Shown here: positions 53,047 through 61,954 of the stretch, one piece after another
Position numbering within the stretch: the first letter of the stretch is position 1
Layout: every line of letters begins with the position of its first letter
From: JASGJS01 sp047601185
Lineage (GTDB): Bacteria > Pseudomonadota > Gammaproteobacteria > JAURND01
DNA length: 64,000 bases
Assembly (NCBI GenBank): GCA_047601185.1
Contig: JASGJS010000001.1
Span: 930,001 to 994,000, forward strand
Direction of reading: 5' to 3'
Position numbers and translations under genes: made by a program
Notes under the pieces: generated by a model
What the model was told of the DNA's origin: nothing
Database searches by the model: none
The model's input: the letters and a program-made list of their open reading frames with translations, nothing else

Positions 53047-53047
53047 T

Positions 53048-55408
53048 ATGGCACGCGCAATTCGAGGTCTAGAACAGCATCAAGAGCAGAATTATCAAAA
53101 GCTCTTGCGTGACACTCGCACCATGGGTCAGCGAGTTAAAGACTTTTTCAAAAATTCTACTGCAGTCGCAACCTTAATGGGGATGCTGGCTGTCGTCGCC
53201 TTCGTCTATCCCGAAGTGGCCGATTTAAATCTGATCGTGGGTATATTCTGTGCATTCATTTGTTGGAATGTCACGCGCAAATTGGCATTGCCTTTCCGTG
53301 TACCCCAGCGAGCGAAAGCATTAGATTACAACGACCAAGCACCTGGCACCACCAAACCGCGGATGGGCCGGGGGATTTATTTCTTAGGCAATGATTTACG
53401 CTCCTCTCAAGAATTATGGTTTGCCAATGAGGATATGCGAACCCACATGTTGGTATTCGGCTCCACCGGTAGCGGTAAAACAGAAGCCTTAGTCTCGCTC
53501 GCCTATAACGCCTTAGTTCAAGGCAGCGGATTTATTTACGTTGACGGTAAAGGGGATAACTCACTCTTCGCCAAAGTCTTCTCGATGGTCCGTTCGATGG
53601 GCCGTGAAGATGATATGTTATTAATTAACTTCATGACCGGTGCGCGAGACATTATCGGGCCGCAAAAAAACCGGTTATCCAATACTATGAATCCCTTCGC
53701 CAGCGGCTCCTCTAGCATGCTGTCGCAGCTCGTGGTCAGTTTAATGGATTCAGGCTCTGCCAGTGGTGATGGCGATATGTGGAAAGGTCGAGCCGTTAAC
53801 TTCGTCGAATCGTTAATGAAAGTCTTGGTCACTATGCGAGATCAAGGTTACATCTTGTTAGATGCCAATACCATTCGTAATTACTTCCATTTAGACCGCA
53901 TTGAGGCGATGGTGATGGATAAAGTGTTTATCCGTGATGATCAAGATCCGGTCAATATTGAACATATTCCTGCCATGGTGATGGAACCCATCAAAAACTA
54001 CTTATTGAACTTGCCAGGTTACAACAAAGAAAAGAAAGGCAAACAAGTCTCGCAAGTATTAGAACAGCACGGTTATATCACCATGCAGTTAACCAAAGTG
54101 TTCGGTTCTTTGGCGGATACCTATAGCCACATCATGCGAACCAATTTGGCCGAAGTGGACTTACGCGACGTGGTGTTAAACCGCCGAATTTTAGTCGTGT
54201 TATTACCGGCATTAGAAAAGTCTCCTGACGAACTCTCCAACTTAGGTAAAGTCATTATTGCCTCGATGAAAGCGATGATGGCAGCCGGGTTAGGGGATGC
54301 AGTAGAAGGCGATTATCGTGACGTGATTCAACGTAAGCCCACCAATGCGCCAACGCCTTACCTGTGTATTCTCGACGAATATGGTTATTATGCAGTGAAA
54401 GGCTTCGCCGTGGTGCCAGCACAGGCGCGTTCGTTAGGGTTCTCCGTCGTCTTCGCCGGGCAAGATTTACCCGCCTTCCAAAAAGCATCGAAAGAAGAAG
54501 CCTTATCTATCGGTGCGAATACCAATATTAAAATTTGTATGAAATTGGAAGATCCGTTGGATACGTGGGATTTCTTCATGAAAACCGCCGGTGAATCTTA
54601 CGTCACCTCCGTCAAAGAATTCCAGTCGGATGCCAAACGCATGGCAGGCACTTACGCCGATAGCCGCAGCGCACAAGTGGAAAAACGTGCTCGTGTCGAC
54701 TTATTAGACTTAAAAGAGCAACGCGAAGGGGAAGCGCATATCTTCTTTAAATCTAAGATCGTTCGCGCCAAAATGTTCTTTGCTAACCCCAAACCGGTTA
54801 AGCATATGCGCTTGAACCAATTCTTAAAAGTGGAAGCCCCGCAGGATCAAGCCTTAGTCGAATTGAGCAAGGTAAACAAAAGTTTTCAAAAATTACAGCA
54901 AAATGCGGAAATTTTTGCTAACATTAACCCCCAAGAAGAAGAATTAAACAAAATCATAGAATCATTCAATTCTGGAGAGGGATCTTCATCAGCAATTGAG
55001 CGCGGTGTGGCAGCCTTGCTCGCGTTCCATAAACGCGGCGCCCCCGAGCTGATTAAGGGCGAGGATATTCTCGTCGAGCTCCCCCAATCAGAGTTGACAT
55101 TATTTACGCCGTTACGGTTATCTGACCAGTTGCGTCCGTATGTGCTGGTGGCAGATCTAGAACGCTTCAGTCAGCCTTTCTTGAATGCGGCGGATTTCGT
55201 GGAGCAAGTGACGAACATCGAACAATTATTAGGTCGGATGGAAGCGCAAGCCAATACCATCAGTGCTGAAATATTGAAGGATATGCAGCAAGCGACCCAC
55301 TATCCGCCTAAGCTGGGCAGTGTGCCAGAAGGTGATGAAATGGCCGCGATGATTGAAAACCTGATGGCGCATGTGGTGTTGAAGAAAGAAGAGGCGCTCA
55401 GTAGTTAG
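53048..55408 (+). CDS. icmO: Dot/Icm coupling ATPase IcmO (DotL)
   Basis: Type IV coupling protein, the ATPase that receives effectors at the inner membrane. 786 residues (Legionella 783). Two N-terminal membrane helices (about 40-75); Walker A GSTGSGKT at 138-145; Walker B region PYLCILDEYGYY near 440; RecA-like domain to about 590. The C-terminal 190 residues are the platform for DotN, IcmS-IcmW and LvgA in Legionella and diverge most (NAEIFANINPQEEELNKIIESF). It overlaps neither neighbour but is 1 bp from icmP. Confidence 0.96.
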   Translation: MARAIRGLEQHQEQNYQKLLRDTRTMGQRVKDFFKNSTAVATLMGMLAVVAFVYPEVADLNLIVGIFCAFICWNVTRKLALPFRVPQRAKALDYNDQAPGTTKPRMGRGIYFLGNDLRSSQELWFANEDMRTHMLVFGSTGSGKTEALVSLAYNALVQGSGFIYVDGKGDNSLFAKVFSMVRSMGREDDMLLINFMTGARDIIGPQKNRLSNTMNPFASGSSSMLSQLVVSLMDSGSASGDGDMWKGRAVNFVESLMKVLVTMRDQGYILLDANTIRNYFHLDRIEAMVMDKVFIRDDQDPVNIEHIPAMVMEPIKNYLLNLPGYNKEKKGKQVSQVLEQHGYITMQLTKVFGSLADTYSHIMRTNLAEVDLRDVVLNRRILVVLLPALEKSPDELSNLGKVIIASMKAMMAAGLGDAVEGDYRDVIQRKPTNAPTPYLCILDEYGYYAVKGFAVVPAQARSLGFSVVFAGQDLPAFQKASKEEALSIGANTNIKICMKLEDPLDTWDFFMKTAGESYVTSVKEFQSDAKRMAGTYADSRSAQVEKRARVDLLDLKEQREGEAHIFFKSKIVRAKMFFANPKPVKHMRLNQFLKVEAPQDQALVELSKVNKSFQKLQQNAEIFANINPQEEELNKIIESFNSGEGSSSAIERGVAALLAFHKRGAPELIKGEDILVELPQSELTLFTPLRLSDQLRPYVLVADLERFSQPFLNAADFVEQVTNIEQLLGRMEAQANTISAEILKDMQQATHYPPKLGSVPEGDEMAAMIENLMAHVVLKKEEALSS

Positions 55409-55436
55409 TTACTTAATCTTCAAGGGAAATGCAAGT

Positions 55437-56075
55437 GTGAAGACAGTGAAGCAAATGATGAAATTAAGTGTGCGACTCATCTTGAGCCTCGCCCTGGTCT
55501 GTCTGTTCGGGTGCTATCCGCATAATCCGCCCAAAACCTATAAATTTTATGTCACCGTCCCGCAAGACCCAGAAGGGATCAAACAAGCTAAAATCGCCCC
55601 AGCCCTCATCGCGCAACTGCGCGCAGAAGGTGCACAAGTGGTCCAAGTGGGCGAAACCATTCGGATTATTTTATTAAGCGACCAGATTTTTAATGGCACC
55701 TCCGCGAATTTGCAGCCACAAGCTTTATGGCGATTCCCCATGAAAACGGGGTGTTGCTCTTCGGTGATACGGGCGCGTCGGCAAGGGGTTTTAGACACCG
55801 TGGCAGGCTTAATGCTGGTGTTACAAACCACTTCAGCGCAAGTATCAGGCTATACCAATGCGTCGTACTCCTGTCGAGTGAATCAGGCTTTATCCTTGGA
55901 GCAAGCGGTCGCTATCCAAAATTATTTATGGGATAAGGGTGTGGATGCCCGGTTAATTTATGCGGTGGGCTATGGCGATGGACACTCCTTAAGCCCGCTT
56001 CCGGCTGACCCAATCAACCGTCGGATCGAAATTGATTTTCAGTTTATACGCTGCGGATTGGGCAGAAGATTTTAG
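55437..56075 (+). CDS. icmN: Dot/Icm outer membrane lipoprotein IcmN (DotK)
   Basis: OmpA-like lipoprotein of the Dot/Icm envelope complex, 212 residues (Legionella 189). Lipobox LVCLFGC (Cys near 24 from the GTG); then NPPKTYKFYV and a peptidoglycan-binding OmpA-type domain ending LWDKGVDARLIYAVGYGDGH and DPINRRIEIDF. Start codon GTG at 55437 is used here; GTG 55446 and ATG 55455 are possible. It is 28 bp after icmO. Confidence 0.88.
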   Translation: MKTVKQMMKLSVRLILSLALVCLFGCYPHNPPKTYKFYVTVPQDPEGIKQAKIAPALIAQLRAEGAQVVQVGETIRIILLSDQIFNGTSANLQPQALWRFPMKTGCCSSVIRARRQGVLDTVAGLMLVLQTTSAQVSGYTNASYSCRVNQALSLEQAVAIQNYLWDKGVDARLIYAVGYGDGHSLSPLPADPINRRIEIDFQFIRCGLGRRF

Positions 56076-56106
56076 TGAGATATTGCAACGGTTCAGCACG
56101 AGGTAA

Positions 56107-56220
56107 GGCTGCTATTAAGACAGGTGCGACTTAAGACTCTCTTTTTCATGGATGTAAAAGAGAAGCCTACAGGGAAGTATTTACGGCGTGTCTTAAGTCG
56201 CACCTGTCTTAATAGCAGCC
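56107..56220. repeat. R3 hairpin element, copy 2, inside the icm operon
   Basis: Arms 56107-56137 and 56190-56220 are perfect 31-bp reverse complements enclosing the same core as at 6851-6966 (inner CTCTTTTTC hairpin, GCCTACAGGGAAGTATT, ACGGCGT). The arm middles read TATTAAGACAGGTGCGAC, against AGGTGTCGGGGAGAAGTAT in copy 1. The element sits between icmN and icmL, where Legionella has icmM. Confidence 0.85.
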
Positions 56221-56265
56221 GATGCATGGCACCTACATGTGTTGGATGTTTTATGAGGTATTTAT

Positions 56266-56901
56266 ATGATAGATCAAGATGCTTTAGAATTAGTGAGACT
56301 TCGTAACAACTTTTACCGCGATGGTTATCGCCGCGTGTTAGGTGCGGTGTTAATCATGGCCTTAATCAATTTAATTTTAGGGGCTGCTTTAATCTATATG
56401 ATTTTAAACCCCACCAAGCCTCAGTATTTTGCCACCACCCGTGAAGGCAAACTGGTCCGCATGTATTCCTTAAGTCAACCCATCGTGTCGACTTCTGAAT
56501 TATTACAATGGGCCGCCACTGCAGCGACCGCAGCGAATACCTACAATTTCGTCAACTATCGCAAAGAAATGCAAAATGCGTCAGAATACTTCACGCCGAC
56601 CGGTTGGCAAGCTTTTCAAAATGAATTGAAAAACTCCCGGACCCTAGAAACTGTGCTGTCTAAGAAGCTCACAGTCAGCGCTGTCGCCACCGGCTCGCCG
56701 ATCATTATTGAGCAGGGTGTTCAAGCCGGCAAATATAAATGGAAAGTTCAATTGCCGATTTTAGTGACATATGAGAGCGCAAATACTAAAATATCGCAAC
56801 CGTCGGTTGTGACCATGCTGATTTCACGGGTATCGACCTTGGAGACAGTTAAGGGCATAGCCATTGATGCATTTATTATGTCTGAACAGCCGCTTCGCTA
56901 A
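56266..56901 (+). CDS. icmL: Dot/Icm protein IcmL (DotI)
   Basis: Inner-membrane protein with a VirB8-like periplasmic domain, 211 residues (Legionella 212). LVRLRNNFYRDGYRRVLG at the N terminus, one membrane helix (about 29-50), then the periplasmic domain (FVNYRKEMQNASEYFTPTGWQAF; KYKWKVQLPILVTYES). Legionella also has the shorter paralogue IcmM (DotJ) and Coxiella two IcmL copies; only this one is seen here. Confidence 0.95.
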   Translation: MIDQDALELVRLRNNFYRDGYRRVLGAVLIMALINLILGAALIYMILNPTKPQYFATTREGKLVRMYSLSQPIVSTSELLQWAATAATAANTYNFVNYRKEMQNASEYFTPTGWQAFQNELKNSRTLETVLSKKLTVSAVATGSPIIIEQGVQAGKYKWKVQLPILVTYESANTKISQPSVVTMLISRVSTLETVKGIAIDAFIMSEQPLR

Positions 56902-56918
56902 AAGGAGCTTAAAGAAGG

Positions 56919-58154
56919 ATGATTCAAATAAAAAATTCATTGAAGAAACAAGCCATCATAGCCTGGGGTGGGCTCTGTCTGAGTCTGCCCCTGTTAGGAT
57001 TCGCCCAAACCAGCCCTTCTGATTTTCAGCATCAATTACAAGCCATCGAACAAACCATGGACCAACCCGGTCCTGTAACCGTGGTCAATGCCCCCAATAC
57101 CGGCAATGCCAATACCCCCGGTGTCGGCGTATCCACAACCACAACCACAACACCCACAACCGCCGTACCCATCGTCACTGCACCCATTACCAATCGACCG
57201 ACCATGGCAGTGCCAGTGACCGTTCCCATTAACGAAGTGCCCGTTGCTGCCGCGCCTGCGGCCACCCCTGTTGTCGTTAATAATGCGTTGAATTTACCTT
57301 CTCCAACAGTCGTGAATAATAACAGGCCAACGCCGACAACGACCGTCAACCAAGAGGGCCAGCAAGAAACCACCGTCAATAATTTGGACCTGCGTGATGA
57401 AGCGTTCTCTCGAATGGCCATTACTGCACTGCCATTATCACCCTCTCAAATCGAATTGCTCCGAAATTTATATGACGCGACCCAGCGGGCTGCTGCCGTG
57501 TTTCCAGGCGTGCCGCCGCGTCCGACCTCAACTTCTATTGCCGTGAATCTCTCACCGGGTGCTACTCCACCCGTCATCCGGCTCGGTGCTGGATTTGTCA
57601 CCTCGTTAGTATTTGTCGATGCGTCAGGCGCCCCCTGGCCGATTGAATCCTATAGTTTAGGCAATCCCAATGCTTTCAATATCCAGTGGGATAAAAAGAG
57701 CAATATTTTGCTGATACAAGCCATCGCGGCGCATCGCGTCGGCAATCTCGCCGTCATCTTACGCGGGTTAAATACACCGATTATGATCGACTTGTCACCC
57801 GGTCAAGCTGCCATGGACGTCAGGGTAGACTTGCGCATTCCCCGGTTAGGCCCGGAAGCCAGACCCGCATCTTACGACAGTTTACCTGGCACCGAGAGCC
57901 CCTATTTACTGAATTTACTGGATGGTATTCCGCCACCCGGTGCCAAGTCTTTAACTTCCAGTGGCTGTGATAATTGTGTGTGGTTACTGGACGGAAAGCT
58001 GTATTTACGGACCCAATTTACGGTAATTTCTCCGGGCTGGATCTCAACCATGTCGAGTGCCGATGGTACGCATGTGTATGAAATGCAACCTACGCCTATG
58101 ATCTTAGCCTCTTTTGAAGGCAAAATGATTAAGATGAGAATTGAGGGATTTTAA
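56919..58154 (+). CDS. icmK: Dot/Icm outer membrane core protein IcmK (DotH)
   Basis: Outer membrane core subunit, VirB9-like, 411 residues (Legionella 361). Signal peptide ending GFAQTS; a Thr/Pro/Val-rich low-complexity linker (about 45-150) longer than in Legionella; then the conserved domain with PPVIRLGAGFVTSLVFVDASG, YLLNLLDGIPP and a Cys pair in SSGCDNCVW. AAGGAG is upstream. It precedes icmE by 3 bp. Confidence 0.94.
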   Translation: MIQIKNSLKKQAIIAWGGLCLSLPLLGFAQTSPSDFQHQLQAIEQTMDQPGPVTVVNAPNTGNANTPGVGVSTTTTTTPTTAVPIVTAPITNRPTMAVPVTVPINEVPVAAAPAATPVVVNNALNLPSPTVVNNNRPTPTTTVNQEGQQETTVNNLDLRDEAFSRMAITALPLSPSQIELLRNLYDATQRAAAVFPGVPPRPTSTSIAVNLSPGATPPVIRLGAGFVTSLVFVDASGAPWPIESYSLGNPNAFNIQWDKKSNILLIQAIAAHRVGNLAVILRGLNTPIMIDLSPGQAAMDVRVDLRIPRLGPEARPASYDSLPGTESPYLLNLLDGIPPPGAKSLTSSGCDNCVWLLDGKLYLRTQFTVISPGWISTMSSADGTHVYEMQPTPMILASFEGKMIKMRIEGF

Positions 58155-58157
58155 AGG

Positions 58158-60707
58158 ATGGCAAAGCAAACTAAAGGTATTCAGCAACCCCAAAAATGGG
58201 GTAGAACCCGGATCATTATCCTGTTGATTGCTTTTGCCATTTTGCTGGTCGGCGCTTTGATGGCCTTTTTTGCCATCAAAAAACGTGGCGAAGAACAAGA
58301 AATTACCCAAGTTTCGCTCAAATCTGCACCTCGCAGTATCCGCAGTATCCCCGGAGAGGGTGGGCTGACGCCTGAACAAGAACAGAATATTCGTTTGATC
58401 AATCAGCAAAAAGCGCAGCAAGCCGCTCGAACGGGTGGCACAGCAATTCCCATCTTAACCCAAACGGGACAAAGAGTAACGACCACAGAATTTGGCCCTG
58501 GCGAAGCTGGCCCCGAAGCTTTAATTCCCGGTTGTAATCCTAAAGAATTGGCGTTAGCGCGCAAAGCTGGCGTCAGAGTGGATGAATTACGGTGTAAAGG
58601 CTGTAGCGCCTCTCAATTGAATGCCGCGGGCTATTCCGCAGGCGAATTGGTGCAGGCAGGCTATACCGCCAAAGATCTTAAAGATGCTGGCTATACCGCC
58701 GATCAGCTCAAAGAGGCAGGATTAACCGCCAAGAACTTATATTTAGATGCGGGTTTCGGTCTGAGTGAATTGAAAATTGCCGGTTATTCCGCAGCCGACT
58801 TAAAAAATGCCGGGATTACCGATGTGAAAGCCCTACGCGCGGCGGGATATACCCCTGCCGATTTGCGCGATGCCGGATTCTCCAGCACCGAATTAACCGC
58901 AGCAGGGGCTACCTTAGAGGATCTGAAGAATGCCGGTTACTCGGCCTCAGAGCTTAAAAAAGCCGGATTTTCTGCTGCCGATTTAGCGCAGGCCAACTAT
59001 CAACCGGATGAAATTGTGGGCGCTGGCTATAGCGATGATCAATTAGCCCAAGCAGGCATTACCTCCACCCAGATTAAAGAAGCCAAAGCCCGCTTAGCGG
59101 CGAGCAACAAGCTCCTCAGCAGTTGCAATTCGACAGCGATGGCACAGGCTCGCTCACAGGGGATGACGGCTTTAGAAATGAAAGAACGGTTCAACTGTCC
59201 ACCGGCCGCCTTTAAAAAAGCAGGCTTTACGGCGGCAGAGCTGAAACGTGCTGGCTTTAAAGCCAAAGACCTCAAAAACGCCGGATATAGCGCGTTAGAA
59301 TTGCGTAATGGTGGCTGGACAGCGAAAGAGTTAAAAGACTTAGGATTTAACTCAGCAGAATTAAAGGCTGCTGGCTTCACGCCGGGAGATTTATTTAGAG
59401 CAGGGTTCACGGCTGCTGAACTTGCCAAAGCCCCCTTCGACGCCACCGAACTGCACGATGCGGGTTTATCCGTAGAAGAATTAAAAGCCGCGGGTTTCAC
59501 CGCCGATAGTTTGAAAAAAGCCGGATATAGTGATGGCGATTTGATTCGAGGAGGATTTACCCCCGTTGAAGTCGCGCAGGCGTCTGCCGAAATGGCCAAT
59601 GCCTTGAAGGCGGGGGCAGCAGTGACCGCCTCTGCCGCCGTAGAGCCGGTGATGACCCCTCCTACTACGACACTGCCAGGACCCACCGGCAAAGCTCCGG
59701 CTTCAGCACCACAAGAGGTTGGATATCCGCAAAATCGCGCACCTACCAGTGAAATCACCGTGCCGACTCAAAAGGAAGCTGCCCCGGTGGTGATCCATCA
59801 TCGTACTACAGAAGAGCAACCGTCCGGGTTTGCCGTTTTAAATGCGCCATTGCCGCCACAAGAAGCACGTGCGGAAGAGGCCTTCCGACGGCTGCAAACA
59901 CGCCAAGCCAAACAAATGACCATGCAGCAAAAAGAGGAAGTATTGCGGCAAATTCAAGCCAGTATGCAAAGCCAAGCCAGTGATTTATTTAGCACTTGGA
60001 ACCCGCCTGCGACGCAAATGTTTGTGAGAGGGGAAAGTGCTACGACAGGCGCTGGTGGTACAGGTTCTCAAACCCCAGGCGGTACGGGTCCAGGCGGCAC
60101 GCCTTTAGGCCCCCCAGGACAGCCCCCCGTCGGCCCGACCAATGATGCCAATGTGATCAAAGCCGGCACCATCTTATTCGGGGTGTTAGATACCGGGATT
60201 AACAGCGATGAACAAAGCCCGATCCTCGCGACCATCGTCCAAGAAGGCCCTCTCAAGAAGGGGCGTTTATTGGGGCAGTTCAGCCGTGTCGATAAAAAAG
60301 TGTTGATCAGCTTCAATACGCTCAGCCTACCCACCTTAAACCGCAGTATTTCGGTCAATATCGTCGCCATCGATCCCAACACCGCCAGAACCGCGGTGGC
60401 CACCAATGTGGATAATCATTACATGTTGCGCTATGGCTCGCTGTTTGCCTCGAGCTTCTTACAAGGTTTGGCAGAGGCCGTAGCGTCTTCCGGCTCCACC
60501 ACCATCTTCGATCTCACTGGGGGCTCTAGCACCCAAAATCCCACCTTTTCTCCTGTGGATAAAACCATCGTCGCCCTGGGGAATGTTGGCACTCAATACG
60601 CCGCCACCATGAGCCAGAACTTCCAAAAACCCCCCACCGTCAAGGTGGATGCTGGGGCTGGCATCGGGCTGCTGTTAATGTCAGATTTGAATATTCCAAA
60701 ATCCTAG
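58158..60707 (+). CDS. icmE: Dot/Icm core channel protein IcmE (DotG)
   Basis: VirB10/TrbI-like protein spanning both membranes, 849 residues (Legionella 1048). A membrane helix lies near 18-38. Residues about 135-310 and 345-480 hold two blocks of decapeptide repeats of the form AGYTAxDLKxAGFSAxELKx. A Pro/Gly linker (TGSQTPGGTGPGG) precedes the C-terminal TrbI domain (GTILFGVLDTGINSDEQSPI, GRLLGQFSRVDKKVLISF). The protein is shorter mainly because there are fewer decapeptides. R1 and R2 insertions follow. Confidence 0.95.
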   Translation: MAKQTKGIQQPQKWGRTRIIILLIAFAILLVGALMAFFAIKKRGEEQEITQVSLKSAPRSIRSIPGEGGLTPEQEQNIRLINQQKAQQAARTGGTAIPILTQTGQRVTTTEFGPGEAGPEALIPGCNPKELALARKAGVRVDELRCKGCSASQLNAAGYSAGELVQAGYTAKDLKDAGYTADQLKEAGLTAKNLYLDAGFGLSELKIAGYSAADLKNAGITDVKALRAAGYTPADLRDAGFSSTELTAAGATLEDLKNAGYSASELKKAGFSAADLAQANYQPDEIVGAGYSDDQLAQAGITSTQIKEAKARLAASNKLLSSCNSTAMAQARSQGMTALEMKERFNCPPAAFKKAGFTAAELKRAGFKAKDLKNAGYSALELRNGGWTAKELKDLGFNSAELKAAGFTPGDLFRAGFTAAELAKAPFDATELHDAGLSVEELKAAGFTADSLKKAGYSDGDLIRGGFTPVEVAQASAEMANALKAGAAVTASAAVEPVMTPPTTTLPGPTGKAPASAPQEVGYPQNRAPTSEITVPTQKEAAPVVIHHRTTEEQPSGFAVLNAPLPPQEARAEEAFRRLQTRQAKQMTMQQKEEVLRQIQASMQSQASDLFSTWNPPATQMFVRGESATTGAGGTGSQTPGGTGPGGTPLGPPGQPPVGPTNDANVIKAGTILFGVLDTGINSDEQSPILATIVQEGPLKKGRLLGQFSRVDKKVLISFNTLSLPTLNRSISVNIVAIDPNTARTAVATNVDNHYMLRYGSLFASSFLQGLAEAVASSGSTTIFDLTGGSSTQNPTFSPVDKTIVALGNVGTQYAATMSQNFQKPPTVKVDAGAGIGLLLMSDLNIPKS

Positions 60708-60804
60708 CGACTAGACTTTAGCCGTTCTTGATGTTTTTTGCTTCTGAAGGTTTTACTTTCAACGGCATAAACGATCAGGAAACACTTAAAAGTTCGGTGT
60801 GGTG

Positions 60805-60850
60805 CCTTCTCCCTTTTTTTGTGGGAGAAGTGCCGATAGGCGGATGAGGG
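60805..60850 (+). repeat. R1 palindromic repeat, copy g
   Basis: CCTTCTCCC / GGGAGAAG, GTGCCGATAGGCGGATGAGGG, preceded by the same flank as copy a (AACACTTAAAAGTTCGG). It is in the 453-bp gap between icmE and icmG. Confidence 0.85.
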
Positions 60851-60945
60851 GGGGATTACAAGTTCTTTGAGTAGCTTTAATTTATCTGCTTGTGATTTAC
60901 GTAAGTCATTGATATTTTAAAAAAATATTAATAATTTCAGGCTTT

Positions 60946-60978
60946 CTTAATATTCTCTTAATCTTAATCCCGTATCAT
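60946..60978 (+). promoter_or_regulatory. PmrA-type box and -10, distal icmG promoter
   Basis: CTTAATATT (60946), 2 bp, CTTAATCTT (60957), 7 bp, TATCAT (60973-60978). Its transcript would run through the short R2 copy at 61021-61109 into icmG. Confidence 0.68.
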
Positions 60979-61020
60979 ACATAAAAGAAGTAAATAGAAA
61001 CAACAACTTAAACGATTTAT

Positions 61021-61109
61021 GCGGGCAAGCAGCCCGCGCTCCCAGGCCAAATGCCTACTCATAGGCTGAGACAGGCTCCGACCCTGGGAGCGCGGGCTGC
61101 TAGCCCGCT
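61021..61109. repeat. R2-type repeat, short variant (about 90 bp)
   Basis: Both end hairpins are present (GCGGGC-AAGCA-GCCCGC and GCGGGC-TGCTA-GCCCGC) but the interior is replaced by about 45 bp with its own GCCAAATGCC/AGGCTGAG sequence. It lies between two PmrA-type promoters. Confidence 0.85.
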
Positions 61110-61126
61110 ACATAAAATTTTCAGCA

Positions 61127-61159
61127 TTTAATATCCCCTTAATTTTGATCGGGTACTAT
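61127..61159 (+). promoter_or_regulatory. PmrA-type box and -10, proximal icmG promoter
   Basis: TTTAATATC (61127), 2 bp, CTTAATTTT (61138), 7 bp, TACTAT (61154-61159). The icmG ATG at 61161 is 1 bp after the -10, so a transcript from here would start at or near the second ATG (61167) without a leader. Confidence 0.7.
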
Positions 61160-61160
61160 C

Positions 61161-61937
61161 ATGAGTATGAGTAAAACCGTAAGTAAAGATGAATTAGAAT
61201 ACCAATTCACCGATGAGCAAATGCAAGCAGAAGCGGCTGTGACGGTTGACGTCCAACCAGAATCCGTCTCTGAACAACCGGCTAAAAAGAAGCTTTTTTC
61301 GCTGTCTCGAAAAAAGATTATCTATGGTATCGTCGGTTTTGTCGTCGTGGGTGGTATCTTCCAGTTTATCAGCGCGCGCGAAAAAACCGCGGTAGAAGGC
61401 TCACAAGTGGAAGTCGAAAAAGCCGCTCAAGAACGTCAACAACAAAAACAAGCGCAGGTGATTGAGCATCCAAAGGTTACGGTAACGCCTCAGGTTAAGG
61501 CACCAGAATTAGACGATGCACCGACACTTTTACAAAAAACCAATGCATTATCCGTTCCTTCTGAAAGATCTTATGCACCAGAAGTGAAACATATGCAACA
61601 AGGGTTGGTGCAAGTCAATCAATCCGTAGACAGCTTACAAAAAACCATTGCTAACTTAGCTGCCTCCGTCGAAAATTTATCAGGTCAAGTCCAGCATTTA
61701 CAGGCTGAGCAAACGGCTGTCAAGCAAGCGGCATTAGCGGCAGCGCCAGGGTATTCCGTGAAAGCGTTAATTACCGGAAGAGCGTGGTTACAAGCCGACG
61801 GCAGTGATGATCTCATCACCTTGAAAGTCGGTGACAATTTGCCAGGATATGGAAAAATTACGGGAATTGATCCCAATGCAGGGACAGTGGCGACCAGCGC
61901 AGGTCCTGTATTTACCTACGGGCCTAACGATAGCTAA
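61161..61937 (+). CDS. icmG: Dot/Icm inner membrane protein IcmG (DotF)
   Basis: Inner-membrane protein linking the envelope core with the inner-membrane complex, 258 residues (Legionella 269). Acidic cytoplasmic N terminus (DELEYQFTDEQM), one membrane helix (about 51-70), a coiled-coil periplasmic region (MQQGLVQVNQSVDSLQKTIANL) and a small beta domain (GYSVKALITGRAWLQADGS). The true start may be the second ATG (61167), since the proximal -10 box leaves no leader. It lies 17 bp before icmC counted from the ATG at 61955. Confidence 0.92.
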   Translation: MSMSKTVSKDELEYQFTDEQMQAEAAVTVDVQPESVSEQPAKKKLFSLSRKKIIYGIVGFVVVGGIFQFISAREKTAVEGSQVEVEKAAQERQQQKQAQVIEHPKVTVTPQVKAPELDDAPTLLQKTNALSVPSERSYAPEVKHMQQGLVQVNQSVDSLQKTIANLAASVENLSGQVQHLQAEQTAVKQAALAAAPGYSVKALITGRAWLQADGSDDLITLKVGDNLPGYGKITGIDPNAGTVATSAGPVFTYGPNDS

Positions 61938-61954
61938 AAGTGGAGCAGCAGGCC

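Noticed and set aside
57032..57421. 129-residue antisense reading frame under icmK
   Set aside because: It mirrors the Thr/Pro/Val low-complexity region and has no independent signals.
59039..59758. 239-residue antisense reading frame under icmE
   Set aside because: It arises from the repetitive Ala-rich codons of the DotG decapeptides on the other strand; no ribosome site or family features.
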